Notes: generated by a model from the sequence alone, not told the origin. Shown: positions 29,129 to 37,901, counted from the first letter of the stretch. The stretch is DNA of 64,000 bases from Thetidibacter halocola (GCF_018224955.1 NZ_JAGTUU010000009.1:124001-188000); one strand, 5' to 3'. Program-made: numbers and translations.

Positions 29129-29464
29129 TCAATCGCGCAAGGGATACCGGTCTGCCTCGGCGAAGACGTCGAGGATGACCGCGCCCGCGGGCAGTTTCGC
29201 GCCATGTTCGACGCCGGCGGGAATGAAATAGGAGTCGCCGGGGCGATAGACCTTCGTCTCACCGCCGATGGTCAGGGTCATTTCGCCTTCCAGAACGGTG
29301 CCCCACTGGTCGCCATGGCTGTGAAGCGGCAATTCCAGATCCTCGTGGATGGTGAAGAACACCGCCAGGCCCCGGTCCGAACGGATTGCCCGGGCCGAAA
29401 CCTTGTCCTCGGAGATCGGCAGCGCGACGCCCGGCAGCGCATTGATGAAATCGGGCAGGGCCAT
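29129..29464 (-). CDS. cupin domain protein
   Basis: 111 aa single cupin barrel. Motif 1 is in ELPLHSHGDQWGTVLEGEM (metal-binding histidines) and motif 2 in PGDSYFIPAGVEHGAKL. Such small cupins often bind a divalent metal; substrate unknown. It lies between rsfS and the ALDH16 gene, all on the minus strand, 50 nt after the ALDH16 stop, and might belong to that unit. Confidence 0.88.
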   Translation of the reverse strand: MALPDFINALPGVALPISEDKVSARAIRSDRGLAVFFTIHEDLELPLHSHGDQWGTVLEGEMTLTIGGETKVYRPGDSYFIPAGVEHGAKLPAGAVILDVFAEADRYPLRD

Positions 29465-29514
29465 GGTGTCTTCTCCTCTTCTGTTTCCGGGGCTCAGGCG
29501 CTGCTTCCCTACCG

Positions 29515-31851
29515 CTAGGCGCCGTAGGGAACCCAGACCGTCTTGACCTCGGTCGCGGCCTCGAGGAACGCGCGCCCCTCGCCCGCCGCACCTTGCCAGT
29601 CGCGCGCCGTGGTCTGGATCCAGGTCCGTTTCAGGTTCCCGGCCGAGGCGCGCTCCACCTTTGCGGCATCCACGCGGGGTGAAAAGCTCCAGACCGCGTC
29701 CACGTCCAGATGCGCCGCCAGCACAGGGGCGAGGTCCACCTGCGGGCCAGTCAGGATATTGACCACCCCGCCGGGCACATCAGACGTTTCCAGCACCGAG
29801 GTGAAATCCGTCGCCGCCAGCGGGAACGGTTCCGAGGCCACCGCCACCACCCGGTTGCCCAGCGCGATGGCCGGCGCGACCAACGACACCAGCCCCAGCA
29901 AGGGCATCTCGTCCGGGCACAGCGCGCCGATCACGCCACAAGGCTCGCGCAGCGCCACGGCAAGGCCGCGAATCGGTGCCTGCGCCACGCGGCCGTCGAA
30001 CTTGTCCGCCCAGCCGGCATAGGTGAAGAACCGGTCGACACAGGCCGCGACTTCGGCCTTGCCGCCCTTGCCCCCGGTCAGCCGGTCGATGCCCGCGGCG
30101 AATTCCTCGGCCCGCGCGGCCAGGTTTTCGCCGATGTAATAAAGCACCTGCGCGCGGTTATGCGCGCTTGCCCCCGCCCAGCCGGATGCGCCGCGCGCCG
30201 CCTCGACCGCGTTGCGCACGTCCTTGCGGTTGGCGATGGGCGCCTGCCCGATCAGCTTGCCGCGCTTGTCGTAGATGTTCTGGGCGTAGCCTCCGTCAGG
30301 GCGCGCCTGCTTGCCGCCGATGTAGAGTTTCGCGGTGCGGTCCACTGGCTGAGGTTCGGCCTCGGCCCCGTCGAAGGGCGCCACGGGCTTTGCCATGGCG
30401 CCCCGTTTGCCCGCCGGCTTGGTGTAGGCCGAAAGCCCTTCCCAGCCACCTTCGCGGCCAAAACCCGACTCACGCACACCACCAAAGGGCGCGGCAGCGT
30501 CGAACATGTTCGAGCCGTTCACCCAGACCACACCCGCCACCAGTTTCGGCGCCACGTCGAGCGCGGTGTTGATGTTCTCACTCCAGACGCTGGCGGCGAG
30601 GCCGTAGCGCGTGTTGTTGGCCATCTGCACAGCCTCGTCCGGCGTGCGGAAGGTCGAGGACACCAGCACCGGGCCAAAGATTTCCTCCTGCATCAACGGA
30701 TCGGCGGGCGAGAGGCCCGCGATCAGTGTCGGAGGGTAATAGCAGCCCGCGGGCACCTCGCATGCCGCGCGATAGACCCAGCCGCCCGAGGCATCGACCA
30801 GCGCGGCGATGCGTTCCTTCTGGACAGGATCGACGATGGCGCCCACGTCGATCGACTTGTCCAGCGGGTCGCCAACCCGCAGCTTGTCCATCCGGGCGCG
30901 CAGACGGTTGTGGAATGTCTCGGCCACCCCCTCCTGCACCAGCAGGCGCGAGCCAGCACAGCAGACCTGCCCGCCGTTGAACCAGATCGCATCGACCAGC
31001 CCTTCGACCGCCGAGTCGAGATCGGCATCCTCGAACACGATATACGGAGACTTGCCACCCAGCTCGAGCGTCAGCGCGATGCCGCGCCCTGCCGTCGCCT
31101 CGCGGATCTTGCGGCCCACATCGGTGGAGCCGGTGAAAGCGACCTTGTCGACCTCTGCCGCCACCACGGCGGCCCCGGTCGCACTATCGCCGGTGACAAT
31201 GTTGACGACACCCTTGGGCAGGCCCGCCTGCTGGCAGAGATCGGCGAAACAGAGCGCGGTCAGCGGCGTCCATTCGGCGGGTTTCAGCACCACGGTATTG
31301 CCCATGGCCAGCGCCGGCGCGACTTTCCACGCCAGCATGAGCAGCGGAAAGTTCCACGGGATGACCTGCCCGCAGACGCCCAGAGCCGTGCGGCCGGGCA
31401 ATTCGGCCTCCATCAGCTGGGCCATGCCGGCGTGGTGGTAGAAGTGGCGGGCGACCAGCGGGATATCGATGTCGCGCGCCTCGCGGATAGGCTTGCCACT
31501 GTCCATCGTTTCCAGCACCGCAAGAAGACGTGAGTGCTTCTGCACCAGCCGCGCCAGCGCATAGAGGAAGCGCGCCCGCCCCTTGCCGCCCAGTTTGTCC
31601 CACTTGGGCTGCGCGCGGCGGGCGGCAGCGACGGCGGCGGTCACGTCCTCGGGTGTGCCTTGGGTGATCTCGGCCAGCACCTCGCCTGTGGCAGGATTGC
31701 GGGTCTCGAAGGTCTGGCCCGGCGCGGCAAACGCCCCGTCGATTAAATGGCCAAAGCGCGCGCCCTGGTCGGTGATCCAGGCCAGCGCATCGCCCGCCGC
31801 CTCGGGGGCGGGGCCGTAGTCCATGCTCTCGAAGAGGTGCTTGACGGTCAT
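29515..31851 (-). CDS. two-domain aldehyde dehydrogenase, ALDH16 type
   Basis: 778 aa, about 1.6 times a normal ALDH. The N-terminal domain (about 30-500) is catalytic: PWNFPLLMLAWKVAPALA, GSTDVGRKI, ELGGKSPY with the base Glu, the nucleophile Cys in FNGGQVCCAGSRL, and EIFGPVLV. The C-terminal domain (about 530-778) repeats the NAD-domain fold (CGVIGALCPDEMPLLGLVS, GNRVVAV, PGGVVNILTG) but has no catalytic Cys-Glu pair. This is the ALDH16 layout, and a Rhodobacteraceae (Loktanella) enzyme of this kind has been crystallised. Start at ATG 31851 overlaps the small membrane-protein stop (ATGA). Next to deoC, it may oxidise acetaldehyde released from deoxyribose-5-phosphate. Confidence 0.93.
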   Translation of the reverse strand: MTVKHLFESMDYGPAPEAAGDALAWITDQGARFGHLIDGAFAAPGQTFETRNPATGEVLAEITQGTPEDVTAAVAAARRAQPKWDKLGGKGRARFLYALARLVQKHSRLLAVLETMDSGKPIREARDIDIPLVARHFYHHAGMAQLMEAELPGRTALGVCGQVIPWNFPLLMLAWKVAPALAMGNTVVLKPAEWTPLTALCFADLCQQAGLPKGVVNIVTGDSATGAAVVAAEVDKVAFTGSTDVGRKIREATAGRGIALTLELGGKSPYIVFEDADLDSAVEGLVDAIWFNGGQVCCAGSRLLVQEGVAETFHNRLRARMDKLRVGDPLDKSIDVGAIVDPVQKERIAALVDASGGWVYRAACEVPAGCYYPPTLIAGLSPADPLMQEEIFGPVLVSSTFRTPDEAVQMANNTRYGLAASVWSENINTALDVAPKLVAGVVWVNGSNMFDAAAPFGGVRESGFGREGGWEGLSAYTKPAGKRGAMAKPVAPFDGAEAEPQPVDRTAKLYIGGKQARPDGGYAQNIYDKRGKLIGQAPIANRKDVRNAVEAARGASGWAGASAHNRAQVLYYIGENLAARAEEFAAGIDRLTGGKGGKAEVAACVDRFFTYAGWADKFDGRVAQAPIRGLAVALREPCGVIGALCPDEMPLLGLVSLVAPAIALGNRVVAVASEPFPLAATDFTSVLETSDVPGGVVNILTGPQVDLAPVLAAHLDVDAVWSFSPRVDAAKVERASAGNLKRTWIQTTARDWQGAAGEGRAFLEAATEVKTVWVPYGA

Positions 31852-32141
31852 GACGAGAGGCCTTTCAGCTCGAGGTAGAGGACATAGGCAAGCCAAAGAA
31901 GAGCCAGCCCGCGGACCACCCATTCGACCCGGCGGGTGCTGGCATGCAGCGTGGCATACGGGGCCAGCGCCTCGGGCGGTTCGGATGGCGGATCAAAGGA
32001 CGGCTCGGGGCCAAGCAGGCGCTGCATCCGCGTGGGCAGGTCGCGCACCGCGCGCTTCAGCTTGCGGCGGCGCCAGTTCTGGGCGCCCAGCCACAGCAGT
32101 ATCGACAGGCCGATCAGGATCAGATGCGGGTTGCGCTGCAT
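31848..32141 (-). CDS. small membrane protein between deoC and ALDH16
   Basis: 97 aa, two hydrophobic segments (about 6-19 and 75-92) separated by a basic, Pro-rich stretch (WRRRKLKRAVRD, PSFDPPSEPPEAL). No family recognised. Real because it is translationally coupled on one side (its TGA overlaps the ALDH16 ATG) and starts 3 nt after the deoC stop. It may anchor or assist the deoC-ALDH16 pathway at the membrane; that is speculation. Confidence 0.75.
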   Translation of the reverse strand: MQRNPHLILIGLSILLWLGAQNWRRRKLKRAVRDLPTRMQRLLGPEPSFDPPSEPPEALAPYATLHASTRRVEWVVRGLALLWLAYVLYLELKGLSS

Positions 32142-32144
32142 GGG

Positions 32145-33146
32145 TCAGCCCATCGGATGCCGCCAGGCGGCGGAATAGGCACCGGTGACATGGTGTTCCA
32201 ACTGCCGTTCTATATCGCCCAGCAGCGAGGACGCGCCAAAGCGGAACAGGTCGGGCCGCAGCCAGCGGTCGCCCAGTTCCTCCTTGATCAGCGACAGGTA
32301 GACCAGCGCATCCTTGGCCTTGGAAATCCCGCCCGCCGGCTTGTAGCCGACGCGATAGCCGGTGCGCTCGTGGTATTCGCGGATCGCGCGGACCATGACG
32401 AGGCTGACAGGCAGCGTGGCGTTGACGCTTTCCTTGCCCGTGCTGGTCTTGATGAAATCCGCCCCGGCCATCATGCAGACAAGGCTTGCGCGCGCAACGT
32501 TCTGCAACGTGCCCAGCTCGCCTGTGGCGAGGATCGCCTTGACATGCGCGGCCCCGCAGGCGGCGCGAAAGGCGCGCATCTCGTCATACAGCCCCTGCCA
32601 GTCGCCGGTCAGAACCTTGCGGCGCGAGATCACGATGTCGATCTCCTCGGCGCCGGCCTGCACGCTTTCGCCAATCTCTGCCAAGCGCAGGTGAAAGGGC
32701 GACAGGCCCGCCGGAAAGCCGGTGCTGACAGCCGCGACCGGGATGCCAGAGCCATGCAGCGCCGTCACCGCCGGTTCGATCATGTCGTGATAGACGCAGA
32801 CCGCGCCGACGGTCAGCCCCTCCAGCCCCAGCGCCGCCAGCAGGTCTGGGCGCACCGGCTGGCGCGCCTTGGCACACAGGCGCGCCACGCGGCCCGCAGT
32901 GTCATCGCCCGAAAGCGTCGTCAGGTCGATGCAGGAAATGGCGCGGGCCAGCCATGCCGCCTGGTGATCCTTCTTGACGCTGCGCCGACCCGGCAGGGTG
33001 GTGGCCCGCCGCTCGATGGCCGAGCGGTTGGCCCGGGCGCGCATGACCCAGTCCATGTCCAGGTCCATGCCCGGGTTGCGACCCTCTGTGGTCTGGGGAA
33101 GCTGCGTGGCGGTCGGGGATGCTGTGGCTGTCGCGGTGGTCATCAT
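32145..33146 (-). CDS. deoC: deoxyribose-phosphate aldolase
   Basis: 333 aa; ATG 33146 has AGGAGCGA upstream and overlaps the stop of the preceding gene (ATGA). Class I aldolase: the Schiff-base lysine lies in GADFIKTSTGKES, with RVGYKPAGGISKAKDAL as the phosphate and second lysine segment. Cleaves 2-deoxyribose-5-phosphate to acetaldehyde and glyceraldehyde-3-phosphate. Longer than E. coli DeoC (259 aa), with about 45 extra N-terminal residues, as in the larger DeoC group. With ALDH16 downstream, the acetaldehyde could be oxidised to acetate. Confidence 0.94.
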   Translation of the reverse strand: MMTTATATASPTATQLPQTTEGRNPGMDLDMDWVMRARANRSAIERRATTLPGRRSVKKDHQAAWLARAISCIDLTTLSGDDTAGRVARLCAKARQPVRPDLLAALGLEGLTVGAVCVYHDMIEPAVTALHGSGIPVAAVSTGFPAGLSPFHLRLAEIGESVQAGAEEIDIVISRRKVLTGDWQGLYDEMRAFRAACGAAHVKAILATGELGTLQNVARASLVCMMAGADFIKTSTGKESVNATLPVSLVMVRAIREYHERTGYRVGYKPAGGISKAKDALVYLSLIKEELGDRWLRPDLFRFGASSLLGDIERQLEHHVTGAYSAAWRHPMG

Positions 33147-33946
33147 TCGCTCCTGCGGATGCTCAAGAGTGGCAAGCCCGCACATGGGTTGCAAGCGCCC
33201 TGAAGCCAAGACGGCGCCTGCCGCTCCGTCAGGCCCGCCGCAGCCATGGCTTGGGTCAGGGCCGGTTCAGGCACCAGGCAGGAGCGTACGCGGGTCGCCT
33301 CGATGCGTTTCCAGCCCGTTGTCAGGCCGTAAAGATGCCAGAACCAGGCGTCGCGCGGGGCGAACAGCCGGGGCAGAGGCAGCCGCTCCAGCTGATGCGC
33401 GCGCCATTGCAACCCCCTCGACGGGCCGGAGGGCACGATGCACCACTTGGTCGGGCAGGATTGAGGCGGGTCGTCGCGATGGCTGTGGCCGGCATGACTG
33501 GGCAACCCCGACGCCCCCGGCGCGCGGAGCGCCCAGCACCCCGGGAAAGCGACAAGGCCGAAGCGGCTGTGCACCGCCCGGTCGAAGATAGAGCCGCGCG
33601 CATCCATCACCAGCTCGTCGATGTCACAGTTCAGCACCGCCCGCGCCCGATCGAGAAAGCGCAGCCGGACGGCGTTCATCAGCCCGTTCTGCAGGAACAG
33701 CTCGGCCTTGATGAAGGGCTTGATGCCGCGCGGGCCGTAGGGCAGCGCGCAACGCAAGACCATCGCATCCAAAATGCCGCCGCGTTCGATGGCCGCCGCG
33801 ATCTCTGGCGTGCCGCAACGCTCGGACCCGAAGCACGTCAGGAAAAAGGGCTGCTGATGGGTCACGGCCACGCGCGGCCGCCGTGCAAGTCCGCTTCCGG
33901 CCAGAGACAAGGTGGCAAGGTCCAGCGGCGGCGTGCCGTATTTCAT
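33143..33946 (-). CDS. putative glycosyltransferase (DxDE protein)
   Basis: 267 aa from ATG 33946, the first start that leaves the divergent control region free. The key feature is VLNCDIDELVM (D108, D110, E111), a DxD-type metal site seen in GT2/GT92-like glycosyltransferases, with SCPTKWCIVPSG and WRAHQLERL further on. No signal peptide or membrane segment. Its stop overlaps the deoC start (ATGA), so it is in the deoC-ALDH16 operon, which is hard to explain functionally. GT assignment is from motifs only. Confidence 0.65.
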   Translation of the reverse strand: MKYGTPPLDLATLSLAGSGLARRPRVAVTHQQPFFLTCFGSERCGTPEIAAAIERGGILDAMVLRCALPYGPRGIKPFIKAELFLQNGLMNAVRLRFLDRARAVLNCDIDELVMDARGSIFDRAVHSRFGLVAFPGCWALRAPGASGLPSHAGHSHRDDPPQSCPTKWCIVPSGPSRGLQWRAHQLERLPLPRLFAPRDAWFWHLYGLTTGWKRIEATRVRSCLVPEPALTQAMAAAGLTERQAPSWLQGACNPCAGLPLLSIRRSE

Positions 33947-33996
33947 GGCGCCGCGCACAGACGGCAGGCAGCAGATCGTCAATCGGCGGACTTTTT

Positions 33997-34041
33997 TGAG
34001 AATGGATTGCAACTGGATTGACTTTTTGCGAATGCCTCGCA
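33997..34041. promoter_or_regulatory. two tandem 15-bp operator-like sites before mntA
   Basis: Site 1 is TGAGA-ATGGA-TTGCA (33997-34011), site 2 is TGCGA-ATGCC-TCGCA (34027-34041; perfect arms). Both follow a T-run (CTTTTT) and are exactly 30 bp apart, about three helical turns. They sit 24 nt before the mntA start in the divergent region. The form (5-5-5 dyad) and the target suggest a Fur/Mur/MntR-type metal repressor; the identity is inference. Confidence 0.5.
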
Positions 34042-34064
34042 TATGCAGGCCAAGGAGGAACACG

Positions 34065-35015
34065 ATGCTGCTGACCCGACGATCCATGCTGACCCTTACG
34101 GCTGCCGGGCTGGCCGCGCCCGCCATCGGCCGGGCTGACACCCCGCTGCGCGTCGTGGCCACGACCGGCATGATCGCCGACGCCGCCCGCGCCATTGCCG
34201 GCGAGGCGGCCGAGGTGACCGCGCTGATGGGCCCCGGTGTCGATCCGCATTCCTACCGCCAGACCCGCACCGACATCGTCGCGCTGTCGCGCGCCGATTT
34301 GGTGCTTTGGAACGGCCTGTATCTGGAGGCGCAACTGGAAGGGCTGCTGCTGGACCTGGGGCGCAAGACGAGTGTCGTCGCGGTGGCCGAGGCCGCGCCA
34401 GAGGCAGACCTGTTGCGTCACTCCGAATACGAGGGCCGCACTGACCCGCATCTGTGGATGGCGCCACGCCTGTGGTCGCACGCGGTGACAGCCACCCGCG
34501 ACGCCATGCTGGCGCTGCGAGACGAACCGACCTTCGTGGAAAACGCCGCGCGCCTGCTGGCCGAGATTGAGACCGTGGATGCGAAAGCCCGCGACGCGCT
34601 GTCCACGGTGCCCGAGGCGGCACGCGTGCTGGTTACGGCGCATGACGCCTTCGGCTATTTCGGCCGCGAATATCATTTCGAGGTAATGGGGATCCAGGGC
34701 ATCTCGACCCAGTCCGAGGCGGGACTCGCCCGCATCGCGGAACTGGTCGACACACTGGTGGCCCGGCGCATCCCGGCGGTCTTCGTCGAAAGCTCGGTCT
34801 CTGACCGCAACATCCGCGCCCTGATCGAGGGCGCCGCCGCGCAGGGCCACGACGTGCGCATCGGTGGCGAGCTTTTCTCGGACGCGATGGGAGAGCCGGG
34901 CACCTGGGAAGGCACCTATGTGGGCATGATCGACCACAACGTGACGACGATCACCCGCGCGCTGGGCGGCGACGCGCCCGAGACGGGCTTCTTCGGCAGG
35001 CTGGGGTCGGCATGA
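34065..35015 (+). CDS. mntA: metal ABC transporter substrate-binding protein (Mn/Fe type)
   Basis: 316 aa, cluster A-I (PsaA/SitA/MntA) binding protein. ATG 34065 follows AAGGAGGAACACG. Signal peptide with TRRSML, possibly Tat, cleaved near residue 24. Metal ligands can be placed: His in GVDPHSYRQ, His in TDPHLWMAP, Glu in VFVESSVSDRN, Asp in GELFSDAMG. The His-rich loop of ZnuA is absent, and the fourth ligand is Asp, which favours Mn(II)/Fe(II) over zinc. First gene of a four-gene overlapping operon. Confidence 0.88.
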   Translation: MLLTRRSMLTLTAAGLAAPAIGRADTPLRVVATTGMIADAARAIAGEAAEVTALMGPGVDPHSYRQTRTDIVALSRADLVLWNGLYLEAQLEGLLLDLGRKTSVVAVAEAAPEADLLRHSEYEGRTDPHLWMAPRLWSHAVTATRDAMLALRDEPTFVENAARLLAEIETVDAKARDALSTVPEAARVLVTAHDAFGYFGREYHFEVMGIQGISTQSEAGLARIAELVDTLVARRIPAVFVESSVSDRNIRALIEGAAAQGHDVRIGGELFSDAMGEPGTWEGTYVGMIDHNVTTITRALGGDAPETGFFGRLGSA

Positions 35016-35794
35016 GCATGCGCCTGGCCCGCCCCGGCACCTCCGACAAGGCCGAAACCAGCCCCTTGGCGGTGCGCGGCCTGACCGTATCCTATGGCGG
35101 CGATCCGGTGGTGTTCTCGGTCGACATGACCGTCGCGCCCGGGCAGATGACCGCCATCGTCGGCCCGAACGGCGCGGGCAAGTCGACCCTGCTCAAGGCC
35201 TGCCTCGGCATCGTGAAACCGCTGGCCGGGCGCATCACCGCCTGGGGCAAGCCCGTGGCGCGGCAGTCCAGCCGCATCGCCTATGTGCCGCAGCGCACCA
35301 GCATCGACTGGGACTTCCCGGTGACGGTCATCGACGTGGTGCTGATGGGCATGTATCGCGATCTGGGCCTGTTGCGCCGGGTCCGCCCGCAGCACCGCGA
35401 GGCGGCTATGGCCTGTCTTGACCGGGTCGGCATGCGCGATTTCGCCGACCGCCAGATCGGCCAGCTGTCGGGCGGCCAGCAGCAACGCGTCTTCCTGGCC
35501 CGGGCTCTGGCGCAGCAGGCCGACCTGTTCCTGCTGGACGAACCCTTTGCCGGAGTCGATGCAGCGACCGAATCCGCCATCATCGCCGTGCTCAAGGCGC
35601 TGCGCGACGAGGGCCGCACCATCGTCGCCGTGCATCACGACCTGTCCACGGTCGAGGCCTATTTCGACCGCGTCTTCCTGATCAATCGCCGCCGCATCGC
35701 CGAGGGGCCGGTATCCACCGCCTTCACGACCGACACGCTGCACGAGGCCTATGGCGGGCGCCTGTCCGACGGGTTCACCGCGCGGAGGGCGTGA
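35012..35794 (+). CDS. mntB: metal ABC transporter ATP-binding protein
   Basis: 260 aa. Walker A GPNGAGKSTLLKA, Q-loop YVPQRTSIDWDFPVT (typical of Mn/Zn ABC ATPases), signature LSGGQQQRVFLARAL, Walker B LFLLDEPFAGVD, switch His in VAVHHDLSTV. Overlaps mntA by 4 nt (ATGA). Energises import through the two downstream permeases. The Mn/Fe assignment follows from the binding protein. Confidence 0.92.
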   Translation: MSMRLARPGTSDKAETSPLAVRGLTVSYGGDPVVFSVDMTVAPGQMTAIVGPNGAGKSTLLKACLGIVKPLAGRITAWGKPVARQSSRIAYVPQRTSIDWDFPVTVIDVVLMGMYRDLGLLRRVRPQHREAAMACLDRVGMRDFADRQIGQLSGGQQQRVFLARALAQQADLFLLDEPFAGVDAATESAIIAVLKALRDEGRTIVAVHHDLSTVEAYFDRVFLINRRRIAEGPVSTAFTTDTLHEAYGGRLSDGFTARRA

Positions 35795-36993
35795 TGATCT
35801 GGCAGGCGCTGACGCTGCAACTGGGCTACAACGCCGCGCTGGTGGCGCTCGGCTCTGCCGCGCTGGGCATCGCCGCCGGGGCGGTGGGCGGGTTCCTTTA
35901 CCTGCGCAAACGCTCGCTGGTCAGCGACGCGATCAGCCATGCGACCCTGCCCGGGCTGGCGCTGGCCTTCATGGTGATGGTCGCGTTGGGGGGCGAGGGG
36001 CGGTTCCTGCCCGGCCTCATGCTAGGCTCGGCCCTGTCGGCCGGGATCGGGCTGTGGCTGGTGGGCCGCATGACCGCCCGCACGCGGCTGCCGCAGGACG
36101 CCGCCATCGGCGCGATCCTGTCCACCTTCTTCGGCGCTGGAATCGTTCTGCTGACCATCGTGCAGACCATGCAGGCAGGGCGGCAGGCGGGGCTCGAGGG
36201 GTTCCTCCTGGGCTCGACCGCCGGGATGCTGCGCGCCGACGCGCTGATCATCGCCGCAGGCGGGGCGGCCGTGCTGGCCGCAGTTCTGGCTCTGCGCCGC
36301 CCGCTTCTGATGGTCGCCTTCGACGAGGGTTACGCCCAGGTCAACGGCATCGGTGTCGCCCGCATGGACGCAGCGCTGATGGCGCTGGTGCTGGCGGTGA
36401 CGGTGGTGGGCCTGAAGATCGTCGGCCTGATCCTGATCGTTGCCCTGCTCATCATTCCCGCCGTCGCCGCGCGCTTCTGGTCGGAACGGGCGCTGCACGT
36501 GGTGATGCTGTCGGGCCTGTTCGGAGGGCTGGCCGGTTATGGCGGCGCCGCGCTGTCGGCCACCGCCCCCGCCCTGCCCACCGGCCCCATCGTGGTGCTG
36601 CTGGGCTTCGCGCTGTTCGCGGTGTCGCTGCTGGTCGCACCGTCGCGCGGGCTGCTGGCCGCAGCCCTGCGCCACCGCCGTCTTCAAAGCCGCGTCCACC
36701 TGCGGCAGGGCCTGCTGGCGCTCTCGCGCGGCGAGCCGGTCTACGAGGCGATGACCCGCAGGATGCTGCGCCGCGCCGGCCTGACACGCCCCGATGGTCA
36801 ACCGACCGAGGCCGGCCGCGCCGAGACCGCCCGCATCCGCCTGGACGAGGCGCGCTGGCAGGCCCTGCGCCGCTCGGACACGCTGACGGACCTGTCCTCG
36901 CGCGATGACGGGCTGACCCTGATCGACAGCGTGCTGACGGCGGACCAGTTGGCTGCGCTGGATACCACCCTGGCCCCCAGGGGAGCCACCTGA
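35794..36993 (+). CDS. mntC: metal ABC transporter permease with C-terminal extension
   Basis: 399 aa. ATG 35794 preferred over GTG 35791 because GGAGG is 5 nt away. About eight membrane helices in residues 5-290 of the ABC-3 family, with GAVGGFLYLRKRSLVSDAISH, the coupling region. Residues about 295-399 are a soluble extension (RLQSRVHLRQGLLALSRGEP, MTRRMLRRAGLTRPDGQPTE) that looks like a winged-helix domain, as in some TroC/MntC permeases fused to a DtxR-like part. Overlaps mntB and mntD. Confidence 0.88.
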   Translation: MIWQALTLQLGYNAALVALGSAALGIAAGAVGGFLYLRKRSLVSDAISHATLPGLALAFMVMVALGGEGRFLPGLMLGSALSAGIGLWLVGRMTARTRLPQDAAIGAILSTFFGAGIVLLTIVQTMQAGRQAGLEGFLLGSTAGMLRADALIIAAGGAAVLAAVLALRRPLLMVAFDEGYAQVNGIGVARMDAALMALVLAVTVVGLKIVGLILIVALLIIPAVAARFWSERALHVVMLSGLFGGLAGYGGAALSATAPALPTGPIVVLLGFALFAVSLLVAPSRGLLAAALRHRRLQSRVHLRQGLLALSRGEPVYEAMTRRMLRRAGLTRPDGQPTEAGRAETARIRLDEARWQALRRSDTLTDLSSRDDGLTLIDSVLTADQLAALDTTLAPRGAT

Positions 36994-37901
36994 TGGGGTT
37001 CGAGTTCGTCGCCCTATCGCTGCCGCCCATGGTGATCGGCACGCTGGCCGCCATCGCCTGCGCGCTGCCGGGCAACTTCCTGCTGCTACGCCGCCAGTCG
37101 CTGATCGGCGACGCGATCAGCCACGTGGTCCTGCCCGGCATCGTCGTGGCTTTCCTTCTGACCGGGGTCATCTCCACGCTTCCAATGATGCTGGGCGCCG
37201 CCGGTGCCGCGCTGGTTGCCGTGCTGGCGATCGAGGCGATCCGCCGCTTTGGCCGGGTCGAGCCGGGGGCGGCGATGGGCGTCGTCTTTACCGCGATGTT
37301 CGCGGGCGGCGTACTGCTGCTGGAGCAATCCGACACGTCGTCGGTGCATCTTGACGTGGAACACGCTCTGTATGGCAATCTCGAAAGCCTGATCTGGCTG
37401 GACGCTGTGGGCTGGGCCTCGCTTGTCGATCCGTCCGCGCTGTCCTTGCTGCCGCCGGAACTGTTCCGAATGGCCGGTGTCACTGTTCTGGTCGCGGCGG
37501 TGGTCGCGCTGTTCTGGCGGCCCTTCGTGCTGGCTACCTTCGATGAGGGATTCGCCCGCAGCCTCGGCCTGCCGACAGGGCTGATCGGCCTGGCCATCGC
37601 CACACTGGCCGCGCTGGCGGCGGTCGCGGCCTTCGACGCTGTGGGCTCGATCATCGTGATCGCCATGTTCATCTGCCCGCCAGCCGCCGCCCGCATGATG
37701 ACCGACCGTCTGGGGGCGCAGGTGGCCTGGTCGCTGGGCTTTGCCACGCTGTCCGCGGTTCTGGGCTATGTAATGGCAGGCTACGGTCCGCTCTGGCTGG
37801 GCCGGACCGACGCGGTCTCGGCCGCCGGGATGATCGCCACCGTCTCGGGCGCGGTCCTGCTGCTGGCGACCCTTCTGGGACCGCACCGCAAGCACCCCTG
37901 A
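36993..37901 (+). CDS. mntD: metal ABC transporter permease
   Basis: 302 aa ABC-3 family permease, eight or nine membrane helices; ALPGNFLLLRRQSLIGDAISHV is the conserved N-terminal part. TGATG overlap with mntC. Together with MntC it probably forms a heterodimeric channel. The pair of permeases after the ATPase is the SitABCD/MntABCD/YfeABCD order. Confidence 0.9.
   Translation: MGFEFVALSLPPMVIGTLAAIACALPGNFLLLRRQSLIGDAISHVVLPGIVVAFLLTGVISTLPMMLGAAGAALVAVLAIEAIRRFGRVEPGAAMGVVFTAMFAGGVLLLEQSDTSSVHLDVEHALYGNLESLIWLDAVGWASLVDPSALSLLPPELFRMAGVTVLVAAVVALFWRPFVLATFDEGFARSLGLPTGLIGLAIATLAALAAVAAFDAVGSIIVIAMFICPPAAARMMTDRLGAQVAWSLGFATLSAVLGYVMAGYGPLWLGRTDAVSAAGMIATVSGAVLLLATLLGPHRKHP

Noticed and set aside
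33947..34195. N-terminal extension of the DxDE glycosyltransferase frame
   Set aside because: It would cover the mntA start and the operator sites, and the residues look random; ATG 33946 is used.
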